A DNA stretch of 64,000 nt from Arthrobacter citreus (GTDB lineage Bacteria; Actinomycetota; Actinomycetes; Actinomycetales; Micrococcaceae). The translations under genes were made by a program, and so were the position numbers. A model generated the notes under the pieces. The model was not told the origin of the DNA. It did no database searches and was given only the letters and a program-made list of their open reading frames with translations. How positions within the stretch are numbered: position 1 is the stretch's first letter; each line of letters begins with the position of its first letter. Of the stretch, positions 27,636 through 36,020 are shown piece by piece. The stretch lies in the NCBI RefSeq assembly GCF_009192745.1, contig NZ_VTFV01000009.1:57966-121965 (forward strand), in the 5' to 3' direction.

Positions 27636-27942
27636 ATTTTTCACTTCTGCCACGGGCTTTGGCTACTGGGTACTTCTCCCGGGTCCTCCCGAGTTTTTCC
27701 ATCACTATTGTGTCGGGATCCAGGTTGAGACGGTCCGCTAACAGCAAACAGTAGGTCAGTACATCCGCCAGCTCGTCCTTGGCAGACGTCAAATCGGCGC
27801 CGCCCCACTGGAAACATTCGAGGAGCTCGGCCGATTCAATACTGATACTCTTCGCAAGATTCTCAGGGGTATGAAATTGTTCCCATTCCCGCTCCCTCAC
27901 AAACTCCCTCAGAGCGCTGAGCACCGCTTTCTCGTCACGCAT
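27622..27942 (-). CDS. MazG-like nucleotide pyrophosphohydrolase
   Basis: A 106-residue all-alpha NTP pyrophosphohydrolase. The metal-binding ExxE (Glu 36, Glu 39 in ISIESAELLE) and ExxD (Glu 57, Asp 60 in KDELADV) are present, and the length fits single-domain MazG-like enzymes that hydrolyse (d)NTPs to monophosphates. It overlaps the GIY-YIG/DUF2075 gene, so the two are made together; this pairing suggests nucleotide depletion coupled with nuclease action. First gene of the reverse-strand series. Confidence 0.85.
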   Translation of the reverse strand: MRDEKAVLSALREFVREREWEQFHTPENLAKSISIESAELLECFQWGGADLTSAKDELADVLTYCLLLADRLNLDPDTIVMEKLGRTREKYPVAKARGRSEKYDRL

Positions 27943-28071
27943 CCCTAGAATTTATCAGCACCAGACTCTCTGGCGGGACTTCCACTCACCCGACGGCCTC
28001 GTGATGGCTTTGTTTGCTCCACTGAAGGCGTTGAACTTTGCGATGCTTGCTCCCAGGTCGGTATGGCTCCA

Positions 28072-29205
28072 CTAAACCCCCACCCGCCGCCGCTCCTCAG
28101 CATCCACGCGGTTCTCCTCCAGATAAACCTTCTTCGGCCAGCCCACTGAATCCGGAGCACCGGGAATCACTTCGCCGCGCAGCGTCGCTTGGGCCGTCTC
28201 CCGCATACACAGGGTGCTCACCAGGCCGATCACACCGGCAATCGCCATGTACCAGCCCGGCACCAGCTGGTTGCCGGTCGTCTCGATCAACTGGTTGGCG
28301 ATGGTCTGCGACGGACCGGCAAAGAACGCCGTAGAGAAGTTATAGGCCAGGGCAAAGCCCGTGTACCGGACCGCCGTCGGGAACAGCGCCGGCAGCGTGG
28401 AGGACGCCGACGACACCAGGATCACCAGCAGGAAGCCCAGCACAGCCAAGCCCAGGAACTGCAGGATCAGACTCTCCACACCCAGCAGCATGATCGCCGG
28501 AACCGACAGCACAATGTAGCCAACAGCCGCGGTCAGCAGCAGCGGCTTGCGGCCGATCCGGTCAGAGAGCGCCCCCACGGGCGGAATCGCCAGCAGCATC
28601 AGTGCCATCACGGCCACCAGCATCCAGTTGCCCTGAGCGGTGCTGTGCCCCAGCTGGCCGCTCATGTAGGTCGGCATGTACCTGAGGATCAGGTAGAACG
28701 CCACGTTCAGCAGCACCACAAACCCGGCCAGGACCAGCAGCTGCCGCCAGTTCTGCGCCAGCACCCGCCGCAGCGGGGACTTCAGGGTCTCCCGGTGCGC
28801 CGAGGCCTCCGCGAACACCGGAGCCTCCACCAGCCGGGTCCGGATCCACAGTGCCGTCAGGCCCAGCGGGATAGTCAGCAGGAACGGCAGCCGCCACCAG
28901 CCCTCCAGCATCCCCTCGTCGCCGACGAGCGTGATGGTGGTGGTGCAGACAATCGCCGCGAGAATGAAGCCCACCGTGGTGCCGAACTCCAGGAACGAAC
29001 CGAAGAAACCACGGCGCTTATCCGGAGCCGACTCCGCCATATACACCGCAGCACAAAACCCATGCTGCACAGAGATAGGGATTGAACCGGCGCCGTCGTC
29101 GATTATTTGCACAGAACTTAGGTGCGTGGAGGTCTGGCTCTGGCCGTCCTGCGGACGTGCGTACAGCTGGTGATCCTCATCGGAGGCATGTGCTGCAGTC
29201 CCCAC
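28072..29205 (-). pseudogene. Composite pseudogene: small membrane-protein remnant fused to truncated MHS transporter
   Basis: The open frame (377 codons, GTG 29205) begins with a segment like the start of the protein at 36021-36578 (LYARP... VQIIDDG), then runs through DNA matching that gene at 36254-36289 (32 of 36 bases; here 29059-29094) but in another frame, and from about 29052 becomes an MHS-family transporter (AAVYMAESAPDKRRGFFGSFLEF). The transporter part lacks its first 120-130 residues, including TM1 to about TM4, so transport is not expected. The rest keeps eight hydrophobic segments. This marks a deletion at the edge of the defence-like region. Confidence 0.75.
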
Positions 29206-29253
29206 GACGGTGAACCTGCTCGACCCTGCGTTCGGCCTATCCCTAGGAGGCCC

Positions 29254-29826
29254 TCACACCTGGGAATGGTCGAGCAGTGCAGCCAGCGGAACCTCCACCA
29301 CCTCGCCGTTCAGCACCCGCGCATACCGCTGGCAGGTGAGCTCCGAGAGGGTAAGCCTGATCAGGGTGCCGTGCGCCACGGCGATGATCCGTTGGCCCGG
29401 ATACTGCGCGGCCAAACTGCGCAGAGCGGTGAGCCCGCGATCCGCCACTTGCTGCTCCGGTTCACCGATACCAAGTGCGGCCGTGATCTGCGGTTCGGTC
29501 AGCCCGTTCAGGTGCAGCCCTTCGGCCGGCCCGTAGTCCCGCTCCACCAGCTCCGGAACGGTACCGGCGAGCTGCAGTCCAGCCGCGTCAGCAATACGAC
29601 GCGCGGTCTGCACGGCACGCAGCAGCGGCGAGGAAACCACCACATCCCACGGCTCAGCGGCCAGCAGCCGCCCGGCCTTGCGCGCCTGGGCGCGGCCCAC
29701 ACCGTTCAGCGGGTTGTCGGTTCGGCCCTGCAGCCGGCGCTCCTGGTTCCAGTCCGTTTCCCCGTGCCGCACCAGGACCAGCCGTGCCGGCAGCGTCTCA
29801 GCACCATTCATACGCGCATCACTCAC
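29254..29826 (-). CDS. Histidine phosphatase family protein
   Basis: A 190-residue phosphoglycerate mutase-like enzyme. The catalytic RHG is in LVLVRHGETDWN (about 16-27); the second His is in VAHGTLIRL (about 158). It removes phosphate from small phosphorylated metabolites. GTG 29826 follows GGAGG at six bases; ATG 29811 is an alternative. Last gene of the ABC-importer/phosphatase cluster, 20 bases after the ATPase gene, suggesting that imported phosphorylated compounds are dephosphorylated inside the cell. Confidence 0.85.
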   Translation of the reverse strand: MSDARMNGAETLPARLVLVRHGETDWNQERRLQGRTDNPLNGVGRAQARKAGRLLAAEPWDVVVSSPLLRAVQTARRIADAAGLQLAGTVPELVERDYGPAEGLHLNGLTEPQITAALGIGEPEQQVADRGLTALRSLAAQYPGQRIIAVAHGTLIRLTLSELTCQRYARVLNGEVVEVPLAALLDHSQV

Positions 29827-29846
29827 GGCACCCCTCCCCGGAGCAC

Positions 29847-31058
29847 TCACGCCGTCACCAGCGTCCGGCGGCCAGCGGCCGCGTCCCCCGGCGCGGCCCC
29901 CGCAGAACCCGCATCCCCCGCGGAATCCCCCGCATCCCCCGCGGCTCCCGACGCAGAACCAGCCGCCTCCCCCGCGAACACATGGGCCCGGAGCACCTCC
30001 GGCAGGACCCGGTCCCCCGGCTTGGGCACCCAACCCGTGACATGCGCCCGCAGCGTCCGGCCCTGCCAGTCCACGGAGACATCGAACCCATGCGGGCCGT
30101 AAAGCGCGGAGGTCACCACACCGGTCCGTGCCCAGCCGGTGTCGCCGGCGAGGTTCGGGTGCACCGGGTGCAGCAAGAGGTCCAGCGGAGACACCGCGGC
30201 GGTAACCGCCAGTGCCCTGTGCCCCAGACCGCCTTCACCCATGCTCGGCCCGGCTTCGAGCCGTTCGCCGGGGATGCTGATGCCCTCGGCGACCGCAAGC
30301 CGGCCCTCCGCCCAGGTCCCGTCCAGCAGCACGGCATCGTTTACGAAGGACGCCACAAACGCCGACGCCGGATTCCGCACCAGCTCCTCCGGTGTGCCGA
30401 CCTGCTCAATCCGCCCGGCCCGCAGCACCGCCACCCGGTCTGCCAGGGCCAGGGCCTCCGCGCGGTCGTGCGTGACGTGCACCGATGTCAGTCCCTGCTC
30501 GCTCGTCAGCGCCTTCAGGTCCAGCCGGAGCCGAGCCCGCAGCGGTTCGTCCAGGGAGGACAACGCTTCGTCCAGGAGCAGTGCCTGCGGAGCGCCGACG
30601 ATCGCCCGCGCCAGGGCCACGCGCTGGCGCTGCCCGCCGGAAAGCGCAGCCGGTGCCCGCTCCCCCAAGCCGTCCAGCCCGACCAGCCCCAGCACGCTGC
30701 GCACCCGGGCCTCCGCGGCTTTGCGGGGCACGCCCGCCAGGCGGAGCGGATACCCCACGTTCCGGGCCACGGACCAGTGCGGCCAGATCGCGTGGTCCTG
30801 GAACACCATGCCCAGGTTCCGTTTCTCCGGCGGCACCCAGGCGCCCGGCCCCGCCACCGGCTTGCCGCCGAGGCACAGGGTGCCGCCCTCCGGCTGAACA
30901 AACCCGGCGATGCTGCGCAGCAGCGTGGTCTTGCCGGAACCCGACGGACCCAGCAACGCCAGGAACTCGCCGTCGTGCACGTCCAGGTCCACGTCCGAGA
31001 GGCCAACATGGCCGTTGGCGTAGACGTGGCGCAGGCCTTGAAGGCTGATCGAAGACAT
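29847..31058 (-). CDS. ABC transporter ATP-binding protein (PotA/FbpC-like)
   Basis: A 403-residue ATPase: Walker A GPSGSGKTT (about 37), Q-loop VFQDHAIWPH, signature LSGGQRQRVALARA (about 139), Walker B ALLLDEALSSLD, and H-loop VTHDRAEA. A C-terminal regulatory (TOBE-like) domain follows, ending in a low-complexity Gly/Ala/Asp tail (about 360-395). It powers import with the fused permease directly upstream; the ATG abuts the permease stop. Confidence 0.9.
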   Translation of the reverse strand: MSSISLQGLRHVYANGHVGLSDVDLDVHDGEFLALLGPSGSGKTTLLRSIAGFVQPEGGTLCLGGKPVAGPGAWVPPEKRNLGMVFQDHAIWPHWSVARNVGYPLRLAGVPRKAAEARVRSVLGLVGLDGLGERAPAALSGGQRQRVALARAIVGAPQALLLDEALSSLDEPLRARLRLDLKALTSEQGLTSVHVTHDRAEALALADRVAVLRAGRIEQVGTPEELVRNPASAFVASFVNDAVLLDGTWAEGRLAVAEGISIPGERLEAGPSMGEGGLGHRALAVTAAVSPLDLLLHPVHPNLAGDTGWARTGVVTSALYGPHGFDVSVDWQGRTLRAHVTGWVPKPGDRVLPEVLRAHVFAGEAAGSASGAAGDAGDSAGDAGSAGAAPGDAAAGRRTLVTA

Positions 31059-32795
31059 TTACTTTCCCTTCCGGAAACGGGTGCGCGCCGTGCGGCGGGC
31101 ACCCAGGGCGGCGGTCGCGGAGAGCCCCGCGACGCCGACGATCGTGACCAGCAGCGCCAGGGCGGAAGCCGAGTTGTAGTCCCCGGCCTGCTGGAGATTG
31201 AAGATGACCACACCCAGCGTCTGGGAGCCGGGCGCCACCAGGAGGATGGAAATGGTCAGTTCGCGCACCGCGGTCAAGGCGACGACGACGGCGCCGCTCA
31301 CCGCCGCGGGCACGCTCAGCCGCAGCGCGACGTCGCCCAGTGCCCGCAGCGGGCCGGCACCGGAGATCCGTGCGGCCTCGTCCAGGGAGACCGGCACGGA
31401 TTCCAGCGGTGCACGCACGGATTGGACCACCAGGGCCAGGAACGCCATCACGTAGGCGCCGAGGATCACCCACGGCGTGTTGAAGATGCCCAGCGCCGGG
31501 GCAATCAGGAGCCAGGCGACAGCCAGGACCAGGCCCGGCAGTGCCTGCGGCAGCATGGCGGTGACGTCCAGTGCGGCGTTGGAGCGGTGTTTGGTCCGGG
31601 TCAGGAGCGCACCGACGCCGAGGCCCAGCACGCCGCAGGCCACCGCCGCACCGAGGGCGAGCAGCACCGAGTTGGCGATGCCGGTGAGCGCTCCGCCGCT
31701 GGTGACGGCGCGGGCGATGTTCGCCAGGGTCAGGTTCTCCCAAGTCAGCGGCACGCCCGGAGCGGGCAGCAGTGCCTGCTCGGTCAGTGCCAGCAACGGC
31801 AGCACGCAGACGACGGCGGCGGTAAGCCACAGCAGGCCCGCCACCACCCAGCGGGCGGACCCCAGCTGCAGCGGGAGCGCAGCCGCTCCGGAACCGCCCA
31901 GTTCGCTGCCTCCGGGCAGCCGGCGCTGCAGCAGCACGGCAGCCAGGCCCAGGATCAGCAGCACCACCCCGATCGCGGCCACGGCGGGCAGCGGATTGGT
32001 TACGGTGCCGGAGGCGAGGTAGCGGTACACCAGGGTGGTGAGCGTGGTGTACCGCTCGGGCAGGCCGATCAGCGCGGGAATGCCGAAGTCGGAGAGGTTG
32101 GCGACGAGCGTGAGCACAAACGCGGCCACCACGGCTGGGCGCACCAGCGGCAGCGTCACCTGGCAGAAGGTGCGCAGCCCGCCGGCACCGCTGATCCGGG
32201 CGGCTTCCTCCAGGCTGCCCGGAACCCGGCGCAGCGCAGCACTGATCACCAGGTAGGCCAGCGGGTAGGAGTGCACAGCGAGCAGGAACACCACTCCGCC
32301 GCCGCCGTAGATGTCCAGCAGCGGGCGCGCGGATCCGGTCAGCGCCATCAGCGCCTGGTTCACGGTGCCGGCCGGGGAGAGCAGCGCCATCCAGGACATC
32401 GCCCCAATGAACGGCGGGATGAGGAACGGCAGCAGGAAGATCCAGCGCAGCACGGTCCGGCCCGGCAGATCGGTCCGGTCCAGGACGACGGCGAGCAGCG
32501 CACCGAACGCGGTGGCCAGCGCCGCTGATCCGGCGGCGGAGGAAACGGAGTTCCACGCTGCAGCCAGGACGTCGGGGTCCGTGAGCACATCGGCGTTGGA
32601 CGGCTGGGCCCCGCGGAGCACAATGACGCCGAGCGGCAGGAGCACCAGCAGGGCCAGCACGGTCCAGGCCGCCAGCCGGAGCCAGTGCAGTCCGTCGCCC
32701 CGGGGCACGTTGCCCCGGACCCGGCCTGCAGTTCCCCGGGCGGCGGGGCTGAGCTGCCCCGCCGCCAAGGAAACGGAATTACTTGAGGAGGTCAT
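31059..32795 (-). CDS. ABC transporter permease, fused two-domain (FbpB-like)
   Basis: A 578-residue protein with about twelve TM segments and two binding-protein-dependent permease domains, each with an EAA-type loop (EEAARISGAGGLRTF near 190 and DEAARISGAGPLRAL near 480). This is the fused form seen in iron and 2-aminoethylphosphonate-type importers. ATG 32795 overlaps the binding-protein stop by 17 bases. It forms the membrane channel of the importer. Confidence 0.9.
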   Translation of the reverse strand: MTSSSNSVSLAAGQLSPAARGTAGRVRGNVPRGDGLHWLRLAAWTVLALLVLLPLGVIVLRGAQPSNADVLTDPDVLAAAWNSVSSAAGSAALATAFGALLAVVLDRTDLPGRTVLRWIFLLPFLIPPFIGAMSWMALLSPAGTVNQALMALTGSARPLLDIYGGGGVVFLLAVHSYPLAYLVISAALRRVPGSLEEAARISGAGGLRTFCQVTLPLVRPAVVAAFVLTLVANLSDFGIPALIGLPERYTTLTTLVYRYLASGTVTNPLPAVAAIGVVLLILGLAAVLLQRRLPGGSELGGSGAAALPLQLGSARWVVAGLLWLTAAVVCVLPLLALTEQALLPAPGVPLTWENLTLANIARAVTSGGALTGIANSVLLALGAAVACGVLGLGVGALLTRTKHRSNAALDVTAMLPQALPGLVLAVAWLLIAPALGIFNTPWVILGAYVMAFLALVVQSVRAPLESVPVSLDEAARISGAGPLRALGDVALRLSVPAAVSGAVVVALTAVRELTISILLVAPGSQTLGVVIFNLQQAGDYNSASALALLVTIVGVAGLSATAALGARRTARTRFRKGK

Positions 32796-33828
32796 TGAAC
32801 TTCGCGACGGCGCTTGCCTGCTTCTCGGCAATCACCGCGAGGTCCGGGTTCAGCAGCTCAAGGTCGGCGAGGGAGGGCGCGCCCTCGGGGACACCGGCGT
32901 CGTCGCGCACCGGAAGGTAGGACTGCGCCACGGCCAGTTCCTGGCCTTCCTTCGAGACCAGGAACTCCACGAACTCGTTGGCGGCGTCCGGGTTCTTCGA
33001 GTCAGTGAAGACGCCGGCCGGCTGGGAAACGTACGGAACGCCGTCGGTCGGGTAGGACAGGCTGATGGGCGAGCCCTTCGCTGCCAGTTCGCGGGCCACA
33101 TAGTCCACCACGATCCCGATGCCCGAGGTACCGGCGGCCACGGCCTGGCCCACCGGGCCGTTGCTTTCCAGCACGGTCGGTTCGTTGCTGATCAGGTTCT
33201 TCAGCCAGTTCTCGCCTAGGTCCGGGGTCTCGAGCCAGACGGTGGTGTTGAAGGCGGCGGCACCGGAAACATCCGGGTTCGGCATGGCGATCATGCCCTT
33301 GTATTCGTCCTTGGTCAGTTCGGCCCAGGACTCGGGGGCGCTGTCCACCAGCGTGGTGTTGTAGGCGATGACAGTGGGGATGATGCGGGTGCCCACGTAG
33401 TAGCCCTCGGCGTCGACAACGTCCTGATTCAGTTCACCGGCGTTGTCGATGTCCAGGACCTGCAGGTCCCCCTCGGCGGCGTACGCCTCGAACGTGGGGA
33501 CGTCGGCGGCGAGGATAACGTCGGCCTGGATGCCGCCGGTTTCCTTCTCCGTGGCGATCCGGGTCTTCAGCTCACCGGTGCCGGCGCGGAAGACCTCAAC
33601 GCTGACCTCCGGGTTGACCTCGTTGTAGGCGGCAACAAGTTCATCGATTTTTGCCTGCGGCTCGGAGGTGTACACCGTGAGGTTGCCGGTGGCCCCGGCC
33701 GAGGTGCTGGACGCTGAGGGTGCCGGAGAGTTTTCGGCGCCGTCGGCACTGCCGCTGCAGGCGGTCAGGAGAGCAAGCGACGCCAGGGAAACGACGGCGA
33801 GGGCGGGGTACTTAGAGCGGTGCAGCAA
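32779..33828 (-). CDS. ABC transporter substrate-binding lipoprotein (Fe3+/AEP-type)
   Basis: A 349-residue extracellular binding protein. Start is TTG 33828, with AAGGAG six bases upstream lying inside the previous gene; the signal peptide has a lipobox LALLTACSG, then a Ser/Ala-rich linker and the mature domain beginning NLTVYTSEPQ. The fold group (SBP family of ferric-iron, 2-aminoethylphosphonate and related anions) is clear, the ligand is not; no set of iron-binding Tyr pairs can be asserted. Neighbouring phosphatases favour a phosphorus compound. Confidence 0.87.
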   Translation of the reverse strand: MLHRSKYPALAVVSLASLALLTACSGSADGAENSPAPSASSTSAGATGNLTVYTSEPQAKIDELVAAYNEVNPEVSVEVFRAGTGELKTRIATEKETGGIQADVILAADVPTFEAYAAEGDLQVLDIDNAGELNQDVVDAEGYYVGTRIIPTVIAYNTTLVDSAPESWAELTKDEYKGMIAMPNPDVSGAAAFNTTVWLETPDLGENWLKNLISNEPTVLESNGPVGQAVAAGTSGIGIVVDYVARELAAKGSPISLSYPTDGVPYVSQPAGVFTDSKNPDAANEFVEFLVSKEGQELAVAQSYLPVRDDAGVPEGAPSLADLELLNPDLAVIAEKQASAVAKFNDLLK

Positions 33829-34822
33829 GGGGTTCTCCTTGGGAAACCGGCAGCAACGGCTGCTGCCGGGAAGGGTGGCCCGGTGCCCGTGCGGGCTCCG
33901 GGAAGGGATGGGTGGAACGGGTAGTGCCGGCGGCGGGGACGGCGCCGGGTGGCGGTGTGGAATGGGGGTGCGGTGTGGAACTGGGGTGAGCTGGGGCCTT
34001 GAGGCGCACGGCGGGCTTGGTGAACACCACTGCGCCAGTCGGCTGCAGCGGGACCGGCACGGCGCTGAAGCCGCTTTCGTCCAGTCGGATGACGGAGAGC
34101 CAGCTGCTGTCCAGGCCCTGCACCGTCTCCGGCGGCGCGAAGAGGTCCTGGCCGTAGGACACGGCCGGGCCGGCCCAGACCGGCACAGCACCCAGCCGGC
34201 CGGACACCGCATGGTGGTAGTGCCCGCACAGGACGGCGCGCACGTCCGTGCCGGCCAGCACGCCGGCGAGTTCCGCAGGCCGGGACAGGCCGCGGCCGGC
34301 CAGCTGCGGCAGCAGCGAATCGACGGGCGGATGGTGCAGGGCCAGCACGGTGCCGTCGGGGGCAGGCTCGGCCAGGACAGTATCCAGCCAGTGCAGCTGC
34401 TCTCCGGTGAGCCGGCCCGCGGGCTGGCCGGGGTTGTCCGAATCCAGCGTGATGAGGCGCAGTCCCCCGACGAAATGCACGTTGTCCCCGGGACCGGGGC
34501 CTGTGTCGGTGCGCGAACCCGTGAACGCTTCTGCCGTCCACGCCCGGGTGCCGGGAAGGTCATGGTTTCCGGGCAGCACGATGACCGGGCAGCCCAGCTC
34601 CCGGCCGGCGCGGGCGAAAAGTTCGGCGGCGGCAGAGTAGATATCGCCGCCGGAATCGGCGATGTCACCGGTAACCACAACGGCGTCGGGCCGGTAGCGG
34701 GCCGCTGCGCGCAGGGCCTCGGCGGTGCGTGCCCACGTGTCCAGGACACCGAACAACGGCTCGTCCGGCTGATGCAGATGTGTGTCCGTGAGGTGGATCA
34801 AGGTGTAACCGGGCGCGTTCAT
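33812..34822 (-). CDS. Metallophosphoesterase (calcineurin-like phosphodiesterase)
   Basis: A 336-residue enzyme with the full dinuclear-metal motif set: HLTDTHLH (about 11), VVTGDIAD (about 49), LPGNHD (about 84), and CGHYHH (about 199). The family includes CpdA and glycerophosphodiesterases. The last 60 residues are Pro/His-rich low-complexity sequence and run into the start of the binding-protein gene (17-base overlap). No signal peptide, so it works inside the cell. It overlaps the tyrosine-phosphatase gene by four bases. Confidence 0.88.
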   Translation of the reverse strand: MNAPGYTLIHLTDTHLHQPDEPLFGVLDTWARTAEALRAAARYRPDAVVVTGDIADSGGDIYSAAAELFARAGRELGCPVIVLPGNHDLPGTRAWTAEAFTGSRTDTGPGPGDNVHFVGGLRLITLDSDNPGQPAGRLTGEQLHWLDTVLAEPAPDGTVLALHHPPVDSLLPQLAGRGLSRPAELAGVLAGTDVRAVLCGHYHHAVSGRLGAVPVWAGPAVSYGQDLFAPPETVQGLDSSWLSVIRLDESGFSAVPVPLQPTGAVVFTKPAVRLKAPAHPSSTPHPHSTPPPGAVPAAGTTRSTHPFPEPARAPGHPSRQQPLLPVSQGEPLAAPL

Positions 34823-35598
34823 GCAGCGGGTATCCCGGTGCCGTGCAGCAGGACGCGGGCCCGGTCCAGCAGGTCCTGGCCCAAACCGTGCCGCAGCAGG
34901 TAGGCAGCGGCACCGGTCTCACCTTCGAAGGACTGCTTGGCCAGGTCCTGCAGTGCGCTGTCCAGAACCTCGGGCGGGCTGGCCAGGTGAAGGCGGACAG
35001 CGATGGCCATGTCGGCGGGATCGCTGATCTTATCGCCGAGCCGGGCGAGCACCACCTGGCGGAAGGAATGGGGAAGGGCTGCTTCGGTGCGGGAGTAGTC
35101 CTCCACAATGGCGCTGCGGGAGGCCCCGGCGACCTCAAGCACCAGCGCGATGACCAGCCCGGTGCGGTCTTTCCCTGCAGCACAGTGGACCAGGACACCG
35201 CCGTCGAGGTTCCGGATCACTTCGCCGACGGCGCTGGTCAGTGCCCGGGCACAGTTCTGCAGCAGATGCCGGTAGACGGCTTCGATCGGTTCGGAGACGG
35301 GGAGGCTTCCGCGGTAGAGCGGAACGTTTCGCATCTGCGTTCCCGCTGGAACATTGTCCGGAGCCGAGGCGATCTCCATCGGCTCGCGCAGGTCCACCAC
35401 CGTGCCGATCCCTGCTGCAGCCAGTTCAGCGAGACCGGCAGGGTCAAGGTCGTTCAGGGCTCCGGACCGGAAGAGCATTCCCCGGCGCAGGCCCGGCGTT
35501 CCGGTTCCTGCCGCTGCGTCACGGAAATTGAACAATCCGCCGACTGCGGGCGGAATGCCTGCGAGAGCCTGCGGACTGGAGGGCAACTCGGTATTCAT
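34819..35598 (-). CDS. Tyrosine-protein phosphatase (IphP-like)
   Basis: A 259-residue phosphatase with the P-loop VHCAAGKDRTG (about 143-153) and the N-terminal NFRDAAAGTG and GMLFRSGAL segments typical of the IphP/MptpB group, which act on phosphotyrosine, phosphoserine or phosphoinositides. ATG 35598 follows a short GAGG. First gene of the importer/phosphatase operon, which then runs without gaps to 29254. Confidence 0.87.
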   Translation of the reverse strand: MNTELPSSPQALAGIPPAVGGLFNFRDAAAGTGTPGLRRGMLFRSGALNDLDPAGLAELAAAGIGTVVDLREPMEIASAPDNVPAGTQMRNVPLYRGSLPVSEPIEAVYRHLLQNCARALTSAVGEVIRNLDGGVLVHCAAGKDRTGLVIALVLEVAGASRSAIVEDYSRTEAALPHSFRQVVLARLGDKISDPADMAIAVRLHLASPPEVLDSALQDLAKQSFEGETGAAAYLLRHGLGQDLLDRARVLLHGTGIPAA

Positions 35599-36020
35599 GG
35601 AACCTCGGGGGCGTGCTCGGGTGGGACTCTCCGAGTTCATCCAGCCAAGGTTAATCAGCAGTGAACACGCGCTGGCGCCCATGCCAACCAAGGGCGAACA
35701 TTTTTGCCGTCCAGGTCGTTCCCCCGCTGTGCAGACCCGAACGCGGCCGCCAGCGGCACCTTTACGGCCCTAATCCGGCCGCCACCAGCCTCATCACAGG
35801 CTGCAGCCATCCGGGCGGCCCCGACGCCGAGCGAAGGCAGCAAGCCAGCCCGCGATTCGCGACGCTCAGCCGACCCACCCCGCAGTTTCCCGCCCGCTGT
35901 TACAGGAGTTACCGCTGAGGTCGCACCAGGCAACCCGTTCAACACTCGCTGGGAAACCGCGTCGGCCTGCCGAAGAACCAATCCGGAGGAAAACGAGCCA
36001 CCAAACGGCAGTGAGGACGG
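35599..36020. other. Intergenic region, promoter of importer/phosphatase operon
   Basis: 422 bases with no convincing gene. A reverse frame of about 108 codons has no recognisable domain. The part nearest 35599-35700 should contain the promoter of the operon running to 29254. No clear operator was seen. Confidence 0.4.

Noticed and set aside
29784..32528. Long forward open frame of 914 codons opposite the ABC transporter genes
   Set aside because: Composition is Arg/His/Gln-rich, typical of the antisense of a high-GC gene; the reverse strand has clear permease and ATPase domains in the same place.
35655..35981. Reverse 108-codon frame in the gap near 35.8 kb
   Set aside because: No ribosome site, no domain, no neighbour relation.
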